From Gammaproteobacteria bacterium (lineage in GTDB: Bacteria > Pseudomonadota > Gammaproteobacteria > Competibacterales > Competibacteraceae): a stretch of 64,000 bases of DNA. Numbering within the stretch: position 1 is the first letter of the stretch; every line of letters starts with the position of its first letter. The notes under the pieces were generated by a model. It saw only the letters and a list, made by a program, of their open reading frames with translations, ran no database searches and was not told the DNA's origin. Shown here piece after piece: positions 28,634 to 38,331 of the stretch. The position numbers and the translations under genes were made by a program. Location: the NCBI GenBank assembly GCA_024234995.1, contig JACKNF010000002.1, positions 292,919 through 356,918 on the forward strand. Direction: 5' to 3'.

Positions 28634-28842
28634 GTTTCACCCGTCATCATGGGCAGATGTGGATGGAAATATATTGCTGTGATTGATTTTGCTGCTTTCG
28701 CCTATCATGATTGGTAGGCGCGGATTGAAAAAAACCTTAGGTTTTTTCCAGATTCGCCCGCCATCATGGGCGGACGTGGATTAAAACGAACATCATCTTA
28801 GTGATGTTTCGCCCGCCATTATGGGCGGGTGCGGATTGAAAC
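28634..28842 (+). repeat. Four degenerate 37-nt CRISPR-repeat-like hairpin units
   Basis: Units at 28634-28670, 28695-28731, 28751-28787 and 28806-28842 share the pattern GTTTCGCCCGCC, AT-rich loop, GGGCGG, then GGATTGAAAC. Each centre can fold: CCCGCC with GGCGGG in the fourth unit and CCTATC with GGTAGG in the second, so pairing is kept while bases change. The linkers are 24, 19 and 18 bases. Two of them form their own stems (AAAAAACC-TTA-GGTTTTTT at 28729-28747; AACATCA-TCTTAG-TGATGTT at 28789-28808). The last unit ends 26 bases before livJ. The 386-base gap contains nothing else recognised. Confidence 0.65.
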
Positions 28843-28868
28843 CCAACTCATATCCAAGGAGTGTATTT

Positions 28869-30008
28869 ATGAATCATCCTTCCTTTCCTCGTTGCCTGTT
28901 GGCGGTAGCTCTGGCTGGGGGCTTGAGCCTGAGCAACTTGGCTGGTGCTGTTGACACGATCAAGATCGGTATCGCGGGTCCGATGACCGGTGGCTATGCC
29001 GCATTTGGTGAGCAATTCTGGCGTGGCGCTAGCCAGGCGGCTGAGGACATCAATGCTGCTGGCGGTATCGACGGCAAGCAGATTGAGCTGGTCAAGGGTG
29101 ATGATGCCTGCGAACCTAAGCAGGCGACAGCCGTTGCTAACCGGTTGCTGGACCAGGACAAGGTGGCAGCTGTCGTTGGCCACTTCTGTTCTTCCTCCAC
29201 CATCCCGGCTTCCGAAGTTTATGCCGATGCAGGTGTCTTGGTGATTACCCCCGGTTCCACCAATCCCCAAGTGACCGAGCGTGGTCTGCCAACAGTGTTC
29301 CGCATGTGCGGACGTGATGACCAGCAGGGTCCTTTGGCCGCTGATTTCATCGTCAACGAACTTAAAGCCAAGAAAATCGCCGTGGTGCATGATAAGGACA
29401 CCTACGGACAGGGCATCGCCGATGCGATGCGCGCCCGGCTGAAGGAATTGAACGCCGACGACCGGGTTGTACTGTACGAGGGACTGACCCGCGGTGAAAA
29501 GGACTTCAACGCCTTGGTAACCAAGATCAAGGCAGCGGATGCAGATACAGTGTATTTCGGTGGTCTGTACAACGAAGCGGGGCCGCTGCTGCGGCAATTG
29601 CGTGAGCAGGGCCTGAAAGTCAACTTTCTTTCCGGTGATGGCAGTCTCGATCCAGCCATTGTTACCACGGCCGGTGGTCCGCAGTTTGTCGAGGGCGCTT
29701 ACATGACCTCGGTTCGCGAGGCGCGCAACATTGCTTCTAGCCAGGACGTGGTCAAGAAAATGAAGGAGGCTGGCTTTGACCCCGCTGGCTTCACTCTGTA
29801 TGCCTACGCCGCGCTGGAAGCCATTGCCGCCAGCATGAATGGCGCCAAGACCGGTGACGGTATGAAACTGGCCGAATGGCTCAAGGCCCACACTGTGCCG
29901 ACCGTACTGGGTCCTAAGACCTGGGATGCCAAAGGTGATCTCAACGAAACCAGTTTCTCGCTGTTCGTTTGGGGGCCGGACGGTAATTATACGGAAATGC
30001 AGAAGTAA
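28869..30008 (+). CDS. livJ: Branched-chain amino acid ABC transporter, periplasmic binding protein
   Basis: About 379 residues, Leu/Ile/Val-binding type I periplasmic fold. A signal peptide (to about residue 25, ending LAGA) is followed by IKIGIAGPMTGGYAAFGEQ, DDACEPKQA, VVGHFCSSSTIPAS and an ending with YAYAALEAI typical of LivJ. The mature protein captures branched-chain amino acids. AAGGAG lies 8 bases before the ATG at 28869; an earlier in-frame start at 28821 would run into the hairpin cluster and lacks a signal peptide. First gene of livJHMGF. Confidence 0.92.
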   Translation: MNHPSFPRCLLAVALAGGLSLSNLAGAVDTIKIGIAGPMTGGYAAFGEQFWRGASQAAEDINAAGGIDGKQIELVKGDDACEPKQATAVANRLLDQDKVAAVVGHFCSSSTIPASEVYADAGVLVITPGSTNPQVTERGLPTVFRMCGRDDQQGPLAADFIVNELKAKKIAVVHDKDTYGQGIADAMRARLKELNADDRVVLYEGLTRGEKDFNALVTKIKAADADTVYFGGLYNEAGPLLRQLREQGLKVNFLSGDGSLDPAIVTTAGGPQFVEGAYMTSVREARNIASSQDVVKKMKEAGFDPAGFTLYAYAALEAIAASMNGAKTGDGMKLAEWLKAHTVPTVLGPKTWDAKGDLNETSFSLFVWGPDGNYTEMQK

Positions 30009-30022
30009 TCCCTGCCTCTCTG

Positions 30023-30043
30023 CCCTCCCCTGGCGGGGGAGGG
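30023..30043. other. GC-rich hairpin between livJ and livH
   Basis: CCCTCCCC, loop, GGGGAGGG palindrome in the 76-base gap. Such structures between a binding-protein gene and its permease genes commonly stabilise the upstream message or reduce read-through, giving more binding protein than permease. No U tract follows. Confidence 0.55.
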
Positions 30044-30084
30044 CCGCCGCTTCTTCCTATCATTCACTCGGCAACCTGATCCGC

Positions 30085-31001
<917 letters not shown>

Positions 31002-31002
<1 letters not shown>

Positions 31003-32312
31003 TGCCGTTCACTACTGCATTACCCGCTACCACTGGAGTCCGTTGGACTCTGGTTTTCCGTCAAGCCGTTCTGGAAGCAACGGCTGCTTTCGCACTGGCG
31101 CTCTTGCTACTGGGTCCCATTGTTGGCCTGGTGCTGGATGGCTATGAAGTCAAGAATGAATTGCAACGCCCGTTGCTGATCGCTGCGATCATCGCTATAG
31201 GCCGGTTCCTGGTGGCCCTGGCGATGCATACGCCAGCCGGGCAGGCTATGCTCGAACGATTTAACGCCCGCCGCCGCCAGCCGGGCGTGCTGGTGGTCAG
31301 CATCCCGGAGAGCAACCGGCAACGCTGGTGGTTGCTGGTCATTATCGCCCTTGCTCTGAGCTTGCCGTTTTTGGCCAGTAAATATTGGCTGACCGTGCTG
31401 ATCCAAGCCATGATCTATGTGTTGCTAGGTCTGGGTCTAAATATCGTGGTTGGGCTGGCTGGCTTGCTCGATCTCGGTTATGTCGCTTTCTATGCGGTTG
31501 GTGCTTACGGGTTAGCCCTGGGCGCGCAGTATCTCGATCTGGGTTTCTGGAGCGCGCTACCGCTGGCAGCAATGCTGGCAGCGCTGTTTGGCTGCATACT
31601 CGGCTTCCCAGTGTTACGGATGCATGGTGATTACTTGGCGATTGTTACCTTGGGCTTTGGCGAGATCATTCGCCTGGTGCTGAACAACTGGCTGGAATTC
31701 ACCGGCGGCCCTAACGGTGTCGCTGCTCCAGCCCCGCAATTGTTCGGTCTGGAATTCACCCGCACCGCCAAGGAGGGGGGGGTGCCCTTTCATGAATATT
31801 TCCAAATTGCTTACGATCCAACGCACCGCTTTATCTTTATCTATTTAGCGCTGTTTCTGATCGTCTGCCTGATGGTGGTGGTGGTCACCCGCCTGCGTAA
31901 CATGCCGGTAGGCCGTGCTTGGGAGGCGTTGCGCGAGGATGAAATCGCTTGCCGTGCGTTGGGTATCAACCACGTCCTGGTTAAATTGTCGGCTTTCATG
32001 ATGGGGGCGACCGTCGGTGGTATCGCTGGGGTATTCTTTGCAACGTACCAAGGCTTCATCAACCCGACCTCATTCAATTTTTTCGAATCGGCGTTGATTG
32101 TCGCCATTGTGGTGCTGGGCGGATTGGGTTCCACCACGGGAGTGATTGTAGCGGCGGTGGTTCTGACCATTTTACCTGAGTTATTGCGCGCCTTTGCTGA
32201 CTATCGGGTATTTACCTTCGGCGTGCTGATGGTGTTGATGATGATCTGGCGGCCACGAGGCTTGATCCGCCCAAGGCGGCGTGCTTTCGAGGTCAAAGGG
32301 TTGTGCCCATGA
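31002..32312 (+). CDS. livM: Branched-chain amino acid ABC transporter permease LivM
   Basis: A 436-residue permease. A non-homologous N-terminal membrane segment of about 120 residues (DUF3382-like) comes before the core: GLGLNIVVGLAGLLDLGYVAF (about 145-165), MHGDYLAIVTLGFGEIIRL and GRAWEALREDEIACRALGIN, the EAA-like loop that docks the ATPases. It ends by overlapping livG (ATGA). A GTG one codon earlier is an alternative start. Confidence 0.91.
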
Positions 32313-33202
32313 CGATCGATCCGATTCATCCGCCGATATTGGAAGTGGCCGGATTAACCATGCGCTTCGGCGGCATTCTGGCTCTCAACGATATCAGCTT
32401 CGAGGTCAAGCAAGGTTCCATCTCCGCCTTGATTGGTCCCAATGGCGCGGGCAAGACGACGGTATTCAATTGTTTGACCGGCTTCTACAAAGCAACTGAA
32501 GGTCAGATTGTGCTGCATACTCCCCGTGCCGCCATCGACCTGATTAATATCCTTGGTCAGCCATTCCGGGCCAGCGATTTCATCAACCCGGCAGCCTTTG
32601 CTGACCGGTTGTATTACAAAATGTTCGGCGGCACCCACCGGGTGACGCGGGCAGGGATAGCGCGCACCTTCCAGAATGTGCGGCTGTTCAAGGAGATGAC
32701 TGCTATTGAGAACCTGTTGGTCGCTCAGCACCTGCAACTCAATCGCCATCTGATGGCGGGTTTGCTGCAAACCGCCGCTTACCGGCAGTCGGAACGCGAC
32801 GCGCTGGAGCGCGCATATGCTTGGCTCAAGGTGTTTGGACTTGCGGAGGATGCGAACCGGCTGGCGGGAGAGTTGCCCTACGGTCACCAGCGCCGATTGG
32901 AAATCGCCCGGGCCATGTGTACCGGCCCTCGGTTGCTGTGTCTCGATGAACCAGCCGCCGGATTGAATCCGCGCGAAACGGCAGAATTAAGTGAGTTGAT
33001 TCGCCGGCTACGCGACGAACACGAAGTCACGATTCTGCTGATTGAACATGATATGGGTCTGGTGATGGGGTTATCGGAGCATATTGTGGTGTTGGATTAT
33101 GGCGAAGTCATTGCGGACGGTGATCCGCGCACCGTGGCGCATCATCCGGCCGTACTGGCAGCTTATCTTGGAACCGAAGCGGTAAACGACGATGAGTCAT
33201 AG
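32309..33202 (+). CDS. livG: Branched-chain amino acid ABC transporter ATPase LivG
   Basis: A 297-residue ATPase with Walker A GPNGAGKTT (about 43), a long insert before GIARTFQNVRLF, signature-region ELPYGHQRRLEIARAM (about 190) and Walker B LLCLDEPAAGLNP. The LPYGHQR form of the signature is the usual LivG variant. ATG at 32309 overlaps the livM stop; it overlaps livF by 11 bases. Confidence 0.92.
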   Translation: MTIDPIHPPILEVAGLTMRFGGILALNDISFEVKQGSISALIGPNGAGKTTVFNCLTGFYKATEGQIVLHTPRAAIDLINILGQPFRASDFINPAAFADRLYYKMFGGTHRVTRAGIARTFQNVRLFKEMTAIENLLVAQHLQLNRHLMAGLLQTAAYRQSERDALERAYAWLKVFGLAEDANRLAGELPYGHQRRLEIARAMCTGPRLLCLDEPAAGLNPRETAELSELIRRLRDEHEVTILLIEHDMGLVMGLSEHIVVLDYGEVIADGDPRTVAHHPAVLAAYLGTEAVNDDES

Positions 33203-33917
33203 CAAGCCGTTGTTGCAAATCCATGAATTGGATGCCCGCTACGGCCCGGTTCAGGCGTTGTGCCAGGTCTCTTTGTCCATTGATTCCGGCGAGATCGTGA
33301 CTCTGATCGGCGCCAATGGAGCAGGTAAGTCGACATTATTGATGAGTTTGTTTGGTGATCCGCTACCTGCCGGCGGCTGGATCCGCTACCAGGGCCGTGA
33401 CATTACGGGCCTGCCAACTCACGAGATTGCCAAGATGGGTATCGCACAGGCCCCGGAAGGACGGCGGATCTTTGCGGCGATGAGCGTTGAGGAAAATCTA
33501 TTGATGGGGGCAATTCCAGTAGGGGCCGATCATGTGGATGCTGACTTGATCAAGGTGTTCGAACTGTTTCCACGTTTGAAGGAACGGCGCAACCAGCGGG
33601 CTGGCACCCTCTCTGGCGGTGAACAGCAGATGCTGGCGATTGGCCGGGCGCTCATGAGCCGGCCACGCCTCCTATTGCTGGATGAACCTAGTTTGGGACT
33701 GGCGCCATTGATGGTCCAGCGCATTTTCGCCACGATCCGCGAAATCCGTGAGAGCGGCGCGACCATTTTTCTGGTGGAACAGAATGCGCATCATGCGCTG
33801 AAACTGGCCCAGCGTGGCTACGTGCTGGTCAACGGCGAAATTCGTCTATCAGGAACCGGCGAGGAACTGCTGGCGGACCCCGAAGTGCGGCGGGCTTATC
33901 TGGGCGGTCAAGGCTGA
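33192..33917 (+). CDS. livF: Branched-chain amino acid ABC transporter ATPase LivF
   Basis: A 241-residue second ATPase with GANGAGKST (about 37), GIAQAPEGRRIF, LSGGEQQMLAIGRAL (about 138) and LLLLDEPSLGLAP. It forms the heterodimer with LivG. Last gene of the operon, ending only 5 bases before the end of a convergent gene; no terminator hairpin seen in between. Confidence 0.92.
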   Translation: MSHSKPLLQIHELDARYGPVQALCQVSLSIDSGEIVTLIGANGAGKSTLLMSLFGDPLPAGGWIRYQGRDITGLPTHEIAKMGIAQAPEGRRIFAAMSVEENLLMGAIPVGADHVDADLIKVFELFPRLKERRNQRAGTLSGGEQQMLAIGRALMSRPRLLLLDEPSLGLAPLMVQRIFATIREIRESGATIFLVEQNAHHALKLAQRGYVLVNGEIRLSGTGEELLADPEVRRAYLGGQG

Positions 33918-33922
33918 TTCCA

Positions 33923-34987
33923 CTATAACGACCCCCGCGCCTCCCAGGACGGTGAGATAATTTGCTCAGACCGCTTGCGGCAGACCGCTTCCAGATCCTT
34001 GAGAATTGTCTCCATGCCGATTAGCTTTTCCAAAATAGCGCGGATATCACGCAGAGTGAAAATAACATCGACATCCATTTCCAGATACTTCTCGCGTTCA
34101 ACATATTCCGCTTGCTCGATTGCGGCCTGTATACTCTCTGATTTGTCTACATGAGTGCCCAATAGACGGATGAATACCCGCAACTTCTGCCGCTGTTGAC
34201 TCAACCATTCGTTGTACAGGTAAAACATTTCGTAACCGTCTTCAATCGAATAGGCTTTATAGCGGAATTTCAGCTTAAGGTCCTCAAAAGTTCTGCGCCG
34301 GAGAACCTTACCTGCTTTCCAGTCGTCGATGGTTTGCTGGAATTCGATCGGTAAGAAATCCACATCTGCTTCGATGCGATTCTTAATAAATTCCAGATCG
34401 TGGACCTCTTTTTCAACACGTTCTGCAGTGGAACGGACTTGCTGATGTACAGCTCCAACATGGCTCGTGGTCTTAGAATGCAACTGGCCTGGCGCCGGGA
34501 CAGCTAACTGCTTGCCTTCACGCTCTGCTTCAACCCACTCAGCAATCGCATCCTCGACTGCGCGCAACCGCTCCTCACTTGCCTGGGTCTCTCGGCGATC
34601 TTCACTGACACGTTGTTGTCGCGCCCGTTCAGCTTCGGCTTGCTCAGCGGCTGCCCACTCAGCGATGGCTTGTTCGACAGCAGCTTTCTCCGCTGCTGCT
34701 TTCTCATTGATGGCTTTCTCAACTGCCGCTCGCTTTGCGGCCAATCGCTCCGCTGCTGCTCGCGTAATCGCGGCCTTGTCTGCTGCGGCCTTGTCTGCTG
34801 CGGCCTTGTCTGCTGCGGCCTTGTCTGCTGCGGCCCGTTTAATAGCCAACAGCCGTTCTTCAATGATGTGTTTTCGCTGCCGGCTGTAGCGTAAGAGCAG
34901 CCAGCCGCCGCCGCCCATGATCATGGCGATTCCTAATAGCACGATCATGCTGGTGATTTGCCAACTATTCATGGGTTTCTTGTCCAA
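33923..34987 (-). CDS. Membrane-anchored coiled-coil protein with AADKA repeats, unknown
   Basis: A 354-residue protein with one membrane helix near the N-terminus (about 10-31), then a long Ala/Lys/Glu-rich coiled coil (about 40-150) containing four exact repeats of the pentapeptide AADKA, a Pro-rich break, and a mixed-charge helical C-terminal domain (about 190-345). Type II single-pass topology with the bulk on one side of the membrane is likely. No named family recognised; the repeat part superficially resembles TolA but the C-terminal TolA domain is not seen. Start could be 34972 instead. Confidence 0.7.
   Translation of the reverse strand: MDKKPMNSWQITSMIVLLGIAMIMGGGGWLLLRYSRQRKHIIEERLLAIKRAAADKAAADKAAADKAAADKAAITRAAAERLAAKRAAVEKAINEKAAAEKAAVEQAIAEWAAAEQAEAERARQQRVSEDRRETQASEERLRAVEDAIAEWVEAEREGKQLAVPAPGQLHSKTTSHVGAVHQQVRSTAERVEKEVHDLEFIKNRIEADVDFLPIEFQQTIDDWKAGKVLRRRTFEDLKLKFRYKAYSIEDGYEMFYLYNEWLSQQRQKLRVFIRLLGTHVDKSESIQAAIEQAEYVEREKYLEMDVDVIFTLRDIRAILEKLIGMETILKDLEAVCRKRSEQIISPSWEARGSL
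34771..34830. repeat. Four exact tandem 15-bp repeats in a coding region
   Basis: CGGCCTTGTCTGCTG is repeated four times without a mismatch at 34771-34785, 34786-34800, 34801-34815 and 34816-34830, coding on the minus strand for AADKA units of the coiled-coil protein. The absence of silent differences suggests recent expansion by slippage. Confidence 0.9.
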
Positions 34988-35059
34988 ATAATTGAGTAAG
35001 ATAAATTTTCACCACAATTATCCGATTTTGCCCTCAAAACCAGATCCTCTTGCCTTTTG

Positions 35060-35962
35060 TTATATTTCGCCTCCGAATAACTCTAGCAGCCGAGGCAGCA
35101 AGAGTGCGAGTTCTCCAGTCATTAATGCAAATTCGGCATCGAATACAGCCTCTGGAGAATCGGTTGCCGTCTCTTGCAATGACTCACGCACTACGTCGAG
35201 AAATTGCAGACGGCGCACAGTCAGCGCTTCGTCCAGCACGAACGCCAGCCGTTCGTTCCAAAGCAAACCCAGGCGAGTAACCTGTTTGCCGGCATCCAGA
35301 TGGGCGCGGATCTCATCGCCAGTCAGATCTTGACCCCGGCAACGCACTACGCCGCCGGCCTCTCCAATCTCACGCAATTCACACGTATCACCCAAGACAA
35401 ATCCAGTTGGTGCCGAGCCTTCCACCAGCCAGCCAGTCATCACTGCTGCTATTGATTGTTTGACTTTGGGTGGTGCGATGGGCAGTGAACCGAGGGTTTC
35501 GCGCAACGTTCCAGTGATTTCCTCTACTCCGCGTGGGCTGGCGCTGTCGACCACCAGCCATCCTGTTGCTAAGTCCAGGTAAGCATAGCTAAGCCGGCTA
35601 CGGGTGAGTGCGCGTGGCAGTAACTCCTGAATCAGTTGATCGCGTAGATCCAGCCTTTCCCGCCGCCGCACGGGCCGGTGCTGTTCATCTTCAATCAGAG
35701 TGATGCGCTCAGCCAGTGCTTGGTTGACCACAATCGAGGGGAGAACCTTTTCTTCGGCTCGCAGGCACAATAGCCAGCGTCCAGCTACGGCATGAACCTG
35801 ATCGTGGGCCTTGCGGCCCAATGGTGGTGTCCAACCAGCCGTACGAGGCTGATGACTCGGACAAGGTTGAAAAGCACGCTGCTCTAACTGTGTTGCTAAA
35901 TCTTCAACGGTCAGAGGAAGGGGCTCGACCAGACGGAACAGGCTGAGATTTTTAAACCACAT
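35060..35962 (-). CDS. rdgC: Recombination-associated protein RdgC
   Basis: A 300-residue protein, normal RdgC length. MWFKNLSLFRL at the N-terminus, AFQPCPSHQPRTAGWTPPLG (about 40-59), WLLCLRAEEKVLPSIVVN and GFVLGDTCELRE are the ordered family signatures. RdgC forms a DNA-encircling dimer that limits RecA action. The start at MWFKNL (35962) is preferred, ten codons inside a longer frame. Confidence 0.93.
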   Translation of the reverse strand: MWFKNLSLFRLVEPLPLTVEDLATQLEQRAFQPCPSHQPRTAGWTPPLGRKAHDQVHAVAGRWLLCLRAEEKVLPSIVVNQALAERITLIEDEQHRPVRRRERLDLRDQLIQELLPRALTRSRLSYAYLDLATGWLVVDSASPRGVEEITGTLRETLGSLPIAPPKVKQSIAAVMTGWLVEGSAPTGFVLGDTCELREIGEAGGVVRCRGQDLTGDEIRAHLDAGKQVTRLGLLWNERLAFVLDEALTVRRLQFLDVVRESLQETATDSPEAVFDAEFALMTGELALLLPRLLELFGGEI

Positions 35963-36069
35963 GAAAAGTATCCGTGTTTGCGAAAATGTCAATTATCGGT
36001 CAAGGTCCAGCTATCGCCAAGTTGACAGGCTTTATCCATTTCGCATAATAAAAAATCCGCGGCAACATA

Positions 36070-36098
36070 TTGCACTGCAACAAATATCGCGCTATGCT
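36070..36098 (+). promoter_or_regulatory. Putative phasin promoter with TGC-rich dyad
   Basis: TTGCAC (36070-36075), 17 bases, TATGCT (36093-36098) gives a moderate sigma70-like pair 49 bases before the phasin ATG. The -35 region overlaps a perfect dyad TTGCA-C-TGCAA (36070-36080), and more TGC triplets follow to 36120. PhaR regulators of PHA genes bind TGC-rich DNA, so this may be such an operator. Confidence 0.4.
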
Positions 36099-36146
36099 GC
36101 AACTGCACAATTTCACTGCGGCCGGTAATTTTTGGGAGAAATCGCC

Positions 36147-36488
36147 ATGAATAATGAGGTGTTGGCTAAAATGTCTGAGCAGTATCAAAGTTTTCTGAGC
36201 CCTGTTATTAAAGCCAATAAATTGTCCGCTGCCAATTTGGAGGCTTTGGTCAATTTCCAGATGAGCGCTTTGCAATCGTATGTCGATATGGCTATGTCAC
36301 GAATGAAAGCCGCTGCCGATATCAATGATCCGGCGAGCTTGCAGGCTTTTCTGACCAGCCAGGCCGAGACTATTTCCAGCCTGAATCAGAAGTTTATGGA
36401 CGATACGAAGGCATTAACCGATCTGATGGGGCGTTTCAAGACTGAGTTTGACAAGCTGGTGAAAGAAAGCCTGCCATCAAGCCAATGA
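36147..36488 (+). CDS. Phasin family protein
   Basis: A 113-residue helical protein. MNNEVLAKMSEQYQSFLSPVIKANKLSAANLEALV and the amphipathic stretch with AQ/SQAE and FMDDTKALTDLMGRFKTEFDKLV match the phasin-2 pattern (KANKLAAANLE-type box followed by long amphipathic helices). Phasins coat polyhydroxyalkanoate granules. The ATG at 36147 with GGGAGAA upstream is preferred over a TTG at 36132. A single gene; no PHA synthase gene in the window. Granule localisation is inferred from the family. Confidence 0.82.
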   Translation: MNNEVLAKMSEQYQSFLSPVIKANKLSAANLEALVNFQMSALQSYVDMAMSRMKAAADINDPASLQAFLTSQAETISSLNQKFMDDTKALTDLMGRFKTEFDKLVKESLPSSQ

Positions 36489-36565
36489 TGCGCTGAAGTG
36501 AAGTGGGACGGGTGTTTAGCCCCTCCCACCCGATGGAAACCGGTTTACTATTCCTCTTTTATTCT

Positions 36566-37654
36566 ATGCCCAGAACCCGAATCGCCGCCGGTCTATCTGG
36601 CGGTGTGGATTCCTCGGTAGCCGCCCTGTTGCTGGTCGAGCAGGGATATGAAGTCCATGGCGTGTTCATGAAAAACTGGGAAGAATCCTTCGAAGCTGGT
36701 TATTGTGCCGCTGCCGAAGATATGGACGATGCGCACGCTGTCTGCGAGACACTGGGTATTCCGCTGCACACAGTCAATTTTGCTGTTGAATATCAAGAGC
36801 GGGTATTTCGCTATTTCCTTGATGAGTATCGTCAAGGCCGCACCCCAAACCCTGATATTCTGTGCAATACCGAAATCAAATTTCGAGCCTTTCTCGATCA
36901 CGCCCGCCAGCTGGGCGCGGACGCTATCGCGACCGGTCACTATGTTCAAAGTATTCAGCGGGAAGGCCGCCAGCATCTGCTCAAGGGCCGCGACCCTGGT
37001 AAGGATCAAAGCTATTTCCTCTATGGACTGGATCAGGATCAATTGGCTAGCGCCCGGTTTCCAGTCGGTCATTTATTGAAATCCGAGGTTCGTGAACGGG
37101 CTGCTGCCGCTGGGCTGGTGACGCATGCGAAGAAGGATAGTACGGGCATTTGCTTTATTGGCGAGCGCCGGTTCCGGGAATTTCTGAATCGCTATTTGCC
37201 TGCCCGGCCGGGGCCGGTTTACACCGTCGACGGTCAATTGATGGGTGAACACGCCGGTCTGATGTTTCATACTATCGGTCAGCGCCAGGGATTAAGGATT
37301 GGTGGCCGGAAAGAGGGTAGCGGTGAACCTTGGTATGTGGCTGGAAAAAATCTGGAACAGAATATTCTGATCGTCGCTCAGGGCCATCATCACCCTGCTT
37401 TGTTTCATCGCCGGTTGCGCGCTTCGCAACTGCATTGGATTGCCGGTGAGTGGCCTGCTCTTCCTCTCGTCTGCGCCGCCAAAATCCGTTACCGCCAGCC
37501 GGATCAGGCTTGTGAGCTGAGAGCGCTGGAAGGGGATTACGCTGAAGTCTGTTTTACTGAGCCGCAGCGAGCGGTCACTCCTGGCCAATCGGTCGTGTTT
37601 TATCGGGAAAATGAATGTCTGGGCGGTGGAATCATTGAGACCGGCTACAATTGA
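36566..37654 (+). CDS. mnmA: tRNA-specific 2-thiouridylase MnmA
   Basis: A 362-residue enzyme that thiolates U34 of Lys, Glu and Gln tRNAs. PP-loop SGGVDSS (about 10-16), catalytic Cys in [12 protein letters not shown] (about 99), second Cys in [13 protein letters not shown] (about 194) and [11 protein letters not shown] are present. ATG at 36566 starts the conserved [13 protein letters not shown]; the frame upstream is not conserved-looking. hflD follows at 59 bases, as in many gammaproteobacteria. Confidence 0.95.
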   Translation: MPRTRIAAGLSGGVDSSVAALLLVEQGYEVHGVFMKNWEESFEAGYCAAAEDMDDAHAVCETLGIPLHTVNFAVEYQERVFRYFLDEYRQGRTPNPDILCNTEIKFRAFLDHARQLGADAIATGHYVQSIQREGRQHLLKGRDPGKDQSYFLYGLDQDQLASARFPVGHLLKSEVRERAAAAGLVTHAKKDSTGICFIGERRFREFLNRYLPARPGPVYTVDGQLMGEHAGLMFHTIGQRQGLRIGGRKEGSGEPWYVAGKNLEQNILIVAQGHHHPALFHRRLRASQLHWIAGEWPALPLVCAAKIRYRQPDQACELRALEGDYAEVCFTEPQRAVTPGQSVVFYRENECLGGGIIETGYN

Positions 37655-37713
37655 CCGGATTCCCTGATTCCACTGCCCAGACATTCATTTCCGTAACCCA
37701 TCCCCCGAAACTC

Positions 37714-38331
37714 ATGCCCAAAACTGACCATGATCGCGTCATCGCCTTGGCCGGCGTGATGCAAGCTGTTGATCTAGTGCGCAGCATCGCCCACCGCGGC
37801 CAAATTGACGCCGGCAATTTCGAGACCTGCATGACCAGTCTGCTTCAGGTTGATTCATCCAGCAGTATGGACGTGTATGGCGGTATGACCCGGCTCCATC
37901 CGGGCCTGCGCCTGCTTGAACAGCAACTCCATAATCCGCGTGATAAGGAACTGACTCGCTATGTGGTGACGTTGTTAAGCTTGGAACGTACCTTGGTGCG
38001 GCGAAAAGACCTGCTGGATGTTATTAGCGCTGGTATTCAGGATATTAAGCGGAATCTGGCGCATTTTCCGGTGACTCATAGCAACACCATTGCGCGGTTT
38101 GCGGAACTTTATCTGCAAACGCTCAGCACCCTGTCGCGGCGTATCATGGTGAGTGGTGCGCAGATTCACCTTAACAACCCGGAAAACGCCAATCGGATTC
38201 GAGCGCTGCTGCTGGCTGGGGTGCGAGCGGCAATCCTCTGGCGGCAAAGCGGCGGTACTCGGTTGGGCCTATTGCTGCGGCGCAACGTCCTTTTACGCGA
38301 AACCCGGTTGCTACTCGCTGAACTGGAGTGA
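37714..38331 (+). CDS. hflD: High frequency lysogenization protein HflD homologue
   Basis: A 205-residue helical protein. ALAGVMQAVDLVRSIAHRGQ at the N-terminus, LTRYVVTLLSLERTLVRR in the middle and RIRALLLAGVRAAILWRQ-GG-R near the end are HflD signatures. In E. coli it binds the lambda CII protein and is usually encoded after mnmA, as here. It ends directly against the convergent relA stop. Confidence 0.92.
   Translation: MPKTDHDRVIALAGVMQAVDLVRSIAHRGQIDAGNFETCMTSLLQVDSSSSMDVYGGMTRLHPGLRLLEQQLHNPRDKELTRYVVTLLSLERTLVRRKDLLDVISAGIQDIKRNLAHFPVTHSNTIARFAELYLQTLSTLSRRIMVSGAQIHLNNPENANRIRALLLAGVRAAILWRQSGGTRLGLLLRRNVLLRETRLLLAELE

Noticed and set aside
28634..28842. A functional CRISPR array
   Set aside because: Only four diverged units, linkers of 18-24 bases that include self-complementary stems, and no cas gene in the window. 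Listed as a repeat cluster instead.
33923..34987. TolA
   Set aside because: The Ala/Lys-rich coil is TolA-like, but no TolA C-terminal domain or tol-pal neighbours are present.
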